DNA of 11,502 nt from Candidatus Cloacimonadota bacterium (GTDB lineage: Bacteria > Cloacimonadota > Cloacimonadia > Cloacimonadales > TCS61): assembly GCA_030596265.1 (NCBI GenBank), contig JAUVKM010000033.1, positions 1-11,502 on the forward strand, written 5' to 3'. Position numbers and translations under genes: made by a program. The number at the start of each line of letters is the position of its first letter. The stretch's first letter is position 1. This document shows, piece after piece, positions 7,118-11,502 of this stretch. Below the pieces are notes generated by a model that had not been told where the DNA came from, did not search any database, and was given only the letters and a program-made list of their open reading frames with translations.

Positions 7118-7840
7118 TTATTTAAAAAACCTTTTAAAGATATTTTGAGAAATTTTGATTTTATCGTTAACACTCATTTCCCTCAATATGCCATATCCAG
7201 CTTCATCAGCAGACATACACGATACTATCAAATTATCTTCAAATGAAAAGTTCATTTCAATTAACATTAGATAATAATCCTCAAGAAGAGGGTCTACCCA
7301 ATTTCCAGGAATAGTGAAAGAGCGATCGGAAGGACTTAGATCGGCATAGTTATCATCCCATGTAACATAATCTGTTGCCGTGGCATAGAATTCTTGGTAT
7401 TCTGCATTGGAAGTTAAAGTCCATGATATGGTTGTTGGTTCTGTAATATTCCAATTAGTTGGCCAATCAACTATAGGAATATATGGTGTATTAATAGTGA
7501 GAGAATGATCAGTTCCATTGATCACCGCTTCAACTTGATATGTTTGTCCTTCATCCATATTAGTATATCCTGACCACATATCCATGTAGTTCGACATTGC
7601 TACATCAATTCCGTTTACGGATATTTCAACGGATATTATTACATTATCGTTCATTGGAATTATAGTTATAATGTAATCACTTCTTTGGTTACCCGTTGCT
7701 GAAACCAACATATAATAATCGTAATCCTCTGGATCAATTGATGGTTCTGTTGTTCCTCCGTTTTCATCATCACTACAACCAGTGATAAAACTCATCATAC
7801 TAAATGCAAAAATTAAGAATAGAATTGTAAATTTTCTCAT
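7118..7840 (-). CDS. Hypothetical lipoprotein, function not recognised
   Basis: A 240-residue protein that I cannot assign to a named family. The N-terminus is a lipoprotein signal: hydrophobic FTILFLIFAFSMMSF, lipobox ITGC, acylated C22. After the cysteine comes SDDENGGTTEPSIDPEDYD, an acidic, flexible linker. The SDDE following the cysteine resembles the surface-export signal known in Bacteroidota lipoproteins. The remainder (~45-225) alternates hydrophobic and polar residues and is rich in T, S, N, Y and W, as in all-beta secreted domains. There may be two sandwich-like halves split near WPTNWNI (~126-132). No cysteine pairs or catalytic motifs stand out. The start is supported by AGGAGG 4 bases upstream. 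The preceding minus-strand gene is an ABC permease 78 bases away, so the two might be functionally linked, but an internal promoter is possible. The stop is 58 bases from the convergent cyclase. Confidence 0.8.
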   Translation of the reverse strand: MRKFTILFLIFAFSMMSFITGCSDDENGGTTEPSIDPEDYDYYMLVSATGNQRSDYIITIIPMNDNVIISVEISVNGIDVAMSNYMDMWSGYTNMDEGQTYQVEAVINGTDHSLTINTPYIPIVDWPTNWNITEPTTISWTLTSNAEYQEFYATATDYVTWDDNYADLSPSDRSFTIPGNWVDPLLEDYYLMLIEMNFSFEDNLIVSCMSADEAGYGILREMSVNDKIKISQNIFKRFFK

Positions 7841-7844
7841 TTCT

Positions 7845-7898
7845 CCTCCTTTTTAATTAAATACGATAAAATTTTGTTGTTTGTTAATTATTTGTCAA
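7845..7898 (-). promoter_or_regulatory. Candidate promoter and ribosome site of the lipoprotein gene
   Basis: On the minus strand, TTGACA (7893-7898) is a perfect -35 match. CAAAAT (7871-7876), 16 bases later, is a poor -10 match (4 of 6). AGGAGG (7845-7850) precedes the ATG by 4 bases. TTGACA lies inside a small inverted repeat, ttattt-gac-aaataa. The ribosome site is secure. The promoter is tentative, because the region is AT-rich and the organism's consensus is unknown. Confidence 0.4.
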
Positions 7899-7918
7899 AT
7901 AAAATCTTAGCAATAAAT

Positions 7919-9184
7919 TTACTCAAAATAGTAAATAGCTTTGATCGGATCTATTTTTGAAGCTTTGTAAGCAGGATATATTCCAGAGGCAAATCCAATA
8001 AATAACGAAAAAGCGATTCCAAGTAGGATGCCTTCCATTGGCACAGGGAAACTAAATTTTAGGGCTACAGTAATTACTTTAACAAGCAATGTTGATAGTA
8101 GAATCCCAACCAGCGCACCCATAAGAGAAAGCGTGATCGCTTCTAGAATAAAAAGAAGAAAGATATCACGATCTGTTGCACCAATACTCTTTCTAATACC
8201 GATCTCTTTCATCCTCTCGTTTATCGAAATAAGCAGTGTACTAAATAACCCAATCCCGCCAACGATTAGAGAAATTGATGCTATAGCTGATAGAGTGATA
8301 TTCCACTTCTTCATCATCTCATTTATCTCTTTTGTAATATTTAGCATTAATGCACCAATGTCATTAAAAGAAAAATCGTGTCCCATATTATGATTTGCCA
8401 ATAGATTCTGACGAACAGAATTCTTCATATCAGAAAATTCACTCTCAGAATTGGCCTGAAGATAAATGTAATCTATTGCGTTATTGGATTTTAGATATTT
8501 TGCTCCAGTTGAAAGCGGGATATAAACAGCCTCAAGTTCACGCTTTCTTTGCCAGGTATTAAAGTTCATTCCACTGCTATTAAGTTTGTCATTATCAAGA
8601 ATACCAATGATCTTATAGCGATGATTCCCCACATTAATTTTTTTACCTAATGGATTTTTATTTTTAAAATATTCTTCTGCAAAATGATAACCAATAATAC
8701 AAACTTTCAATGAATTAAGGCTCTCAAATGAATTGAAGTATCTTCCGGTTTTTATCACATATGTTTTACTTAAAAAAAATTCATTATTAGTAGCTTTAAG
8801 ATTTAAGTTTTCTTCCTTTTCATTATGAAGATACTTCTGCCAGCTTTCGATCTGACCATAAATATATTTTGAATTCACATTTTTTTTGATGAGGAGATAA
8901 TCTTCAAAAGTTAATGGCTTTGCTTCACGTTGAATACGCCTGAACCGATGTCTCATACTGCTGGAAATGTTTTCCTCACCAGATGAGGGATAGATGATCA
9001 AAGAATTATTCCAACCCATTTCTTTCATACGTTCATTTATCAGTGTCTTCATACCATATACTGTGGAAAACATGGTTACAACGGCAAACACACCAATGAT
9101 AATTCCAAGCAAAGTAAGGAATGATCTCAATTTATGTGTGAATATGTTCTGGACACTACTACCTAAACTTTCAGAAAAATGCAT
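7919..9184 (-). CDS. MacB/FtsX-type ABC transporter permease
   Basis: A membrane subunit of a type VII (MacB-like mechanotransmission) ABC transporter, 421 residues. The layout is canonical: an N-terminal helix (~20-42, FLTLLGIIIGVFAVVTMFS) preceded by the amphipathic NIFTHKLRS; a periplasmic core domain (~45-290); then three C-terminal helices (~296-320, ~341-373, ~384-404). The cytoplasmic coupling segment INERMKEIGIRKSIGATDRD (321-340) and the terminal GIYPAYKASKIDPIKAI (401-417) are hallmark sequences. These systems drive efflux or outer-membrane lipoprotein and peptide handling rather than ordinary transport. Unlike full MacB there is no fused ATPase, and no ATPase or MacA-type adaptor gene lies in the window, so its partner must be elsewhere. 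It begins 11 bases after the topA stop, its ribosome site (AAGG) overlapping that stop, so it is probably in the topA operon. The substrate is unknown. Confidence 0.92.
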   Translation of the reverse strand: MHFSESLGSSVQNIFTHKLRSFLTLLGIIIGVFAVVTMFSTVYGMKTLINERMKEMGWNNSLIIYPSSGEENISSSMRHRFRRIQREAKPLTFEDYLLIKKNVNSKYIYGQIESWQKYLHNEKEENLNLKATNNEFFLSKTYVIKTGRYFNSFESLNSLKVCIIGYHFAEEYFKNKNPLGKKINVGNHRYKIIGILDNDKLNSSGMNFNTWQRKRELEAVYIPLSTGAKYLKSNNAIDYIYLQANSESEFSDMKNSVRQNLLANHNMGHDFSFNDIGALMLNITKEINEMMKKWNITLSAIASISLIVGGIGLFSTLLISINERMKEIGIRKSIGATDRDIFLLFILEAITLSLMGALVGILLSTLLVKVITVALKFSFPVPMEGILLGIAFSLFIGFASGIYPAYKASKIDPIKAIYYFE

Positions 9185-9195
9185 TTGGTCTCGCC

Positions 9196-11412
9196 TTAAT
9201 AAACTATATTCTTACATTTGGGACATTCTTTGAATTCACCTTTGTCTTTACTCTTTTTCTCTTCTAAGTAGTGATTCCCACATTCAGGACAAGAAATTGC
9301 AACCGGCTTATTATTAGTTATAAATTTACACTCCGGGTAATTTGAGCAGGAATAGAAGAATCTACCTTTTTTATTTTTTTTCTCGGTGATCTGTCCATCT
9401 TCGCATTCAGGACATTTTATTCCAATTGTGAAAGGTTCTGTATATTTACATTTTGGAAAATTGGAACATGCTATAAATTTACCGAATCTCCCCTCTTTCA
9501 AAAGAAGTTCAGAGCCACATGTCGGGCACTTCTTATCAAGAGTTTTTGGCTTTAAAATTTCAATCTTGCCATCTTCGCTTCTTGTGAAATTCTTGATATT
9601 TTTACATTCAGGAAAATTGGAACATGCTAAAAACTGACCATTTCTTCCCCACTTCAAGACCATAGGACTTTCACATTTATCACATTTAAGATCTGTTTCT
9701 TCCACCGCACTCTTTTTTGCTTCTTTATAATCCACTTCTGAAATTAAAACATTGAGAGATTCGTAATATTTTTTAAGAAGGCTGTGCCATTCTACTTCCC
9801 CATACATAACTTTATCGAGGCTGTCTTCCATTTCAGCAGTAAATTCCACATTAAAGAATTCATGAAAATTGGATACCAAAAGTTTATTAACAGTTAATCC
9901 CAATTCTGTAGGATGAAACCTTTTTGCTTGAAGAAATACATATTTTCTCAATCTTATTGTATTGGTAATAGCTGCATAAGTAGATGGGCGTCCAATCCCT
10001 TTTGACTCTAATTCTTTAATAAGAAGAGCTTCTGTATATCTTGCAGGTGGTTTTGTAAAACTCTGTTTTGAAGATGTTTCTTTTGATTTAAGAACATCAT
10101 CTTTCACATAATCGCTATCAATTTTCTCACCCAAAATAACTTTAGTGTGTGGAAATACAACCAAGAATCCTTTATTCTCAATGGAACTTCCATTTGCACT
10201 AAAGATCGCATCGCCAATCTTAATAACAAGTTCTTTATTATTCATCTTCACAGGTAACATTTGTGTTGCAATAAACTTCTGCCAGATCATCGAATATAAA
10301 TTGATCTGATCTTTTGTAAGATATTGGGCTATACTCTCCGGTGTATTGAAACAATTAGTTGTCCTAATTGCCTCGTGAGCATCTTGAGCAGAATTTTTGT
10401 TTTTAAAATATCGCGGTTTTGGATTTAAACTTTTCTCGCCAAATCGTTCTGAAATTAATTTTCGTGAATTATTCACAGCTTCCGTAGAAACCCTGAGTGA
10501 ATCTGTACGCATATATGTGATCAGACCAACAGAACCTTTGCCAAGTTCTATACCTTCATAAAGCTGTTGTGCCACCATCATTGTTTTCTTCGCAGAAAAA
10601 TTTAATATTCTTGCTGCATCCTGTTGCAATGTGCTTGTAATGTACGGAGGTCCCGGATTTATCGATCGTACAGATTCCTTAATAGATTCTACATGATACT
10701 CATTTTGCTTAATTGCATCCAGAAGAGCTTTTGCTTCTGTTTCAGTTTTGAAATCCGGTTTCTTCCCCATCCATTTTTTCAAAGTTGCTTTGAATTCCGG
10801 CAAGCCACCTTTATATAACATTGCATACACGTTCCAAGATTCTATAGGCACGAATTTATTAATAGCGTCTTCACGTTCACATATTATTCTAAGTGCAACT
10901 GATTGCACTCTTCCTGCACTGAGATTTTTAGTAACTATTTTCCATAAAACAGGACTGACATTATATCCAACAATTCTATCGAGGATTCTTCTTGCCTGTT
11001 GTGAATTCACCTTCTCCTGATCGAGCTCGCCGGGATTATCCATAGCTTTTCTTATGGCATCTTTGGTAATCTCATTAAAGATAATTCTGTGAACCTTTTT
11101 ATCTTTGATCTCTTTCTTTAGAACTTGGGTTAAATGCCAGGCAATTGCTTCTCCTTCGCGGTCATGATCTGAAGCTAGATAGATACTGTCTGCATCTTTT
11201 GCAGCTATCTTAAGTTCTTTAATTATCTTCTTTTTAGAAGGATCAACAACATATTTGGCTTTAAAATCATCATTTGGGTCTACTCCAAAATTTCTTTTAG
11301 GAAGATCTCGAATATGACCATTTGATGCTTTAATTATGAATTTATTCTGCAAAAATTTACTAATTGTTTTTGCTTTAGCGGGTGACTCGACAATTATTAG
11401 ATTTTTTCCCAT
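9196..11412 (-). CDS. topA: DNA topoisomerase I (type IA)
   Basis: Relaxes negative supercoils by breaking and passing single strands. The protein has 738 residues. The Toprim domain is at the N-terminus: E9 in IIVESPAKAKTI, then SDHDREGE (81-88), with D82, D84 and E86 as the metal-binding residues. The nucleophile is Y300 in GLITYMRTDS, with R302 following as in the family. Other conserved parts are SAGRVQSVALR (~165-175) and KGIGRPSTYA (471-480). The C-terminus has four Cys4 modules: C577/580/597/603, C629/632/649/655, C667/670/689/695 and C708/711/730/733. The first three end in C-x5-C with the SNxPxC pattern. The last ends in C-x2-C and lacks that pattern. The ATG lies one base after the stop of the preceding gene, and MGKNLIIVESPAKAK is the standard family start. 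Shine-Dalgarno support is weak (GAAGAGA about 10 bases upstream), so coupling to the upstream gene may matter. Confidence 0.98.
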   Translation of the reverse strand: MGKNLIIVESPAKAKTISKFLQNKFIIKASNGHIRDLPKRNFGVDPNDDFKAKYVVDPSKKKIIKELKIAAKDADSIYLASDHDREGEAIAWHLTQVLKKEIKDKKVHRIIFNEITKDAIRKAMDNPGELDQEKVNSQQARRILDRIVGYNVSPVLWKIVTKNLSAGRVQSVALRIICEREDAINKFVPIESWNVYAMLYKGGLPEFKATLKKWMGKKPDFKTETEAKALLDAIKQNEYHVESIKESVRSINPGPPYITSTLQQDAARILNFSAKKTMMVAQQLYEGIELGKGSVGLITYMRTDSLRVSTEAVNNSRKLISERFGEKSLNPKPRYFKNKNSAQDAHEAIRTTNCFNTPESIAQYLTKDQINLYSMIWQKFIATQMLPVKMNNKELVIKIGDAIFSANGSSIENKGFLVVFPHTKVILGEKIDSDYVKDDVLKSKETSSKQSFTKPPARYTEALLIKELESKGIGRPSTYAAITNTIRLRKYVFLQAKRFHPTELGLTVNKLLVSNFHEFFNVEFTAEMEDSLDKVMYGEVEWHSLLKKYYESLNVLISEVDYKEAKKSAVEETDLKCDKCESPMVLKWGRNGQFLACSNFPECKNIKNFTRSEDGKIEILKPKTLDKKCPTCGSELLLKEGRFGKFIACSNFPKCKYTEPFTIGIKCPECEDGQITEKKNKKGRFFYSCSNYPECKFITNNKPVAISCPECGNHYLEEKKSKDKGEFKECPKCKNIVY

Positions 11413-11413
11413 A

Positions 11414-11502
11414 TCAATTTATCTCTTCATCAAAATTTATTTCATTTTCCTGGATGAAGAATAAATCTAATAAATCTCTAACGGAGACATCTTCAATCCC
11501 AG
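11414..11502 (-). CDS. C-terminal end of an unidentified protein (5' part outside window)
   Basis: On the minus strand a frame open from the window edge encodes 28 residues (GIEDVSVRDLLDL, then FFIQENEINFDEEIN) before a TGA at 11416-11414. The stop is followed by a single T and then the topA ATG, the tight spacing typical of an operon. Elsewhere dprA or smg often precedes topA, but this tail does not let me recognise either. It could also be a chance open frame, although the acidic amphipathic composition and the spacing favour a real gene end. Confidence 0.5.
   Translation of the reverse strand, partial: GIEDVSVRDLLDLFFIQENEINFDEEIN

Noticed and set aside
7121..7138. Inverted repeat tttaaaa-aacc-ttttaaa as a plus-strand terminator
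   Set aside because: It is all A/T in the stem, lies inside the coding end of the lipoprotein gene (FKRFFK), and has no proper T-run.
8028..8393. 121-codon open frame on the plus strand
   Set aside because: It lies wholly antisense to the MacB-type permease, whose FtsX-like helices are clearly coded on the other strand. No ribosome site or recognisable protein is present.
10748..11020. 90-codon open frame on the plus strand
   Set aside because: Antisense to the conserved core of topA. A by-product of the codon use of the real gene.
1..11502. Mobile elements, CRISPR arrays, tRNA genes or a defence island
   Set aside because: No transposase, integrase, regularly spaced repeats, tRNA-like cloverleaf or defence-type genes were seen. 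The content is mainly core metabolism, repair and signalling.

Overview
The window is AT-rich and almost fully coding, with two convergent gene blocks that meet near position 7,060-7,118. There are no tRNA or rRNA genes, CRISPR arrays, insertion sequences or phage genes that I can see, and no gene-free stretch reaches 100 bases. The cell is evidently Gram-negative: there is a lipoprotein with a lipobox, a MacB-type permease with a large periplasmic domain, and two signal-peptide-bearing membrane diguanylate cyclases. The TPR/coiled-coil/membrane layout and the acidic stretch after the lipoprotein cysteine resemble proteins of the Fibrobacteres-Chlorobi-Bacteroidetes group. Several genes have strong AGGAGG-like Shine-Dalgarno sites, which are uncommon in classical Bacteroidota, so a relative such as Cloacimonadota, Ignavibacteria or Marinimicrobia is plausible. 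That placement is inference.

Plus strand, 3-7059. The block opens with the 3' four-fifths of uvrA (nucleotide excision repair). Next come dapD (tetrahydrodipicolinate N-succinyltransferase) and, overlapping it by 4 bases, a fold-type I PLP aminotransferase. The pair fits two successive steps of the succinylase route to meso-diaminopimelate and lysine. A 52-base spacer with a very strong ribosome site leads to two tandem, related membrane diguanylate cyclases. Both keep an intact GGEEF active site and an RxxD inhibitory site. The second looks like a shortened version of the first, without most TPR repeats and the coiled coil.

Minus strand, 11502-7118. The order in the direction of transcription is: the last 28 codons of an unidentified gene; topA (DNA topoisomerase I, four C-terminal Cys4 modules), starting one base after the preceding stop; a MacB/FtsX-type ABC permease 11 bases after topA, with no ATPase nearby; then a 78-base leader and an unrecognised lipoprotein. 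A hairpin followed by a T-rich run (minus-strand sense) ends this block, and its T run covers the stop codon of the second cyclase.

Most of the content is ordinary housekeeping. The points most worth a second look are the shortened cyclase paralogue, a 31-base tandem duplication between uvrA and dapD that creates two mutually exclusive hairpins next to the dapD ribosome site, the possible surface-export signal on the unknown lipoprotein, the ATPase-less permease behind topA, and the apparent absence in DapD of one proposed catalytic glutamate. I found no clear evidence for a wholly new multi-gene system.
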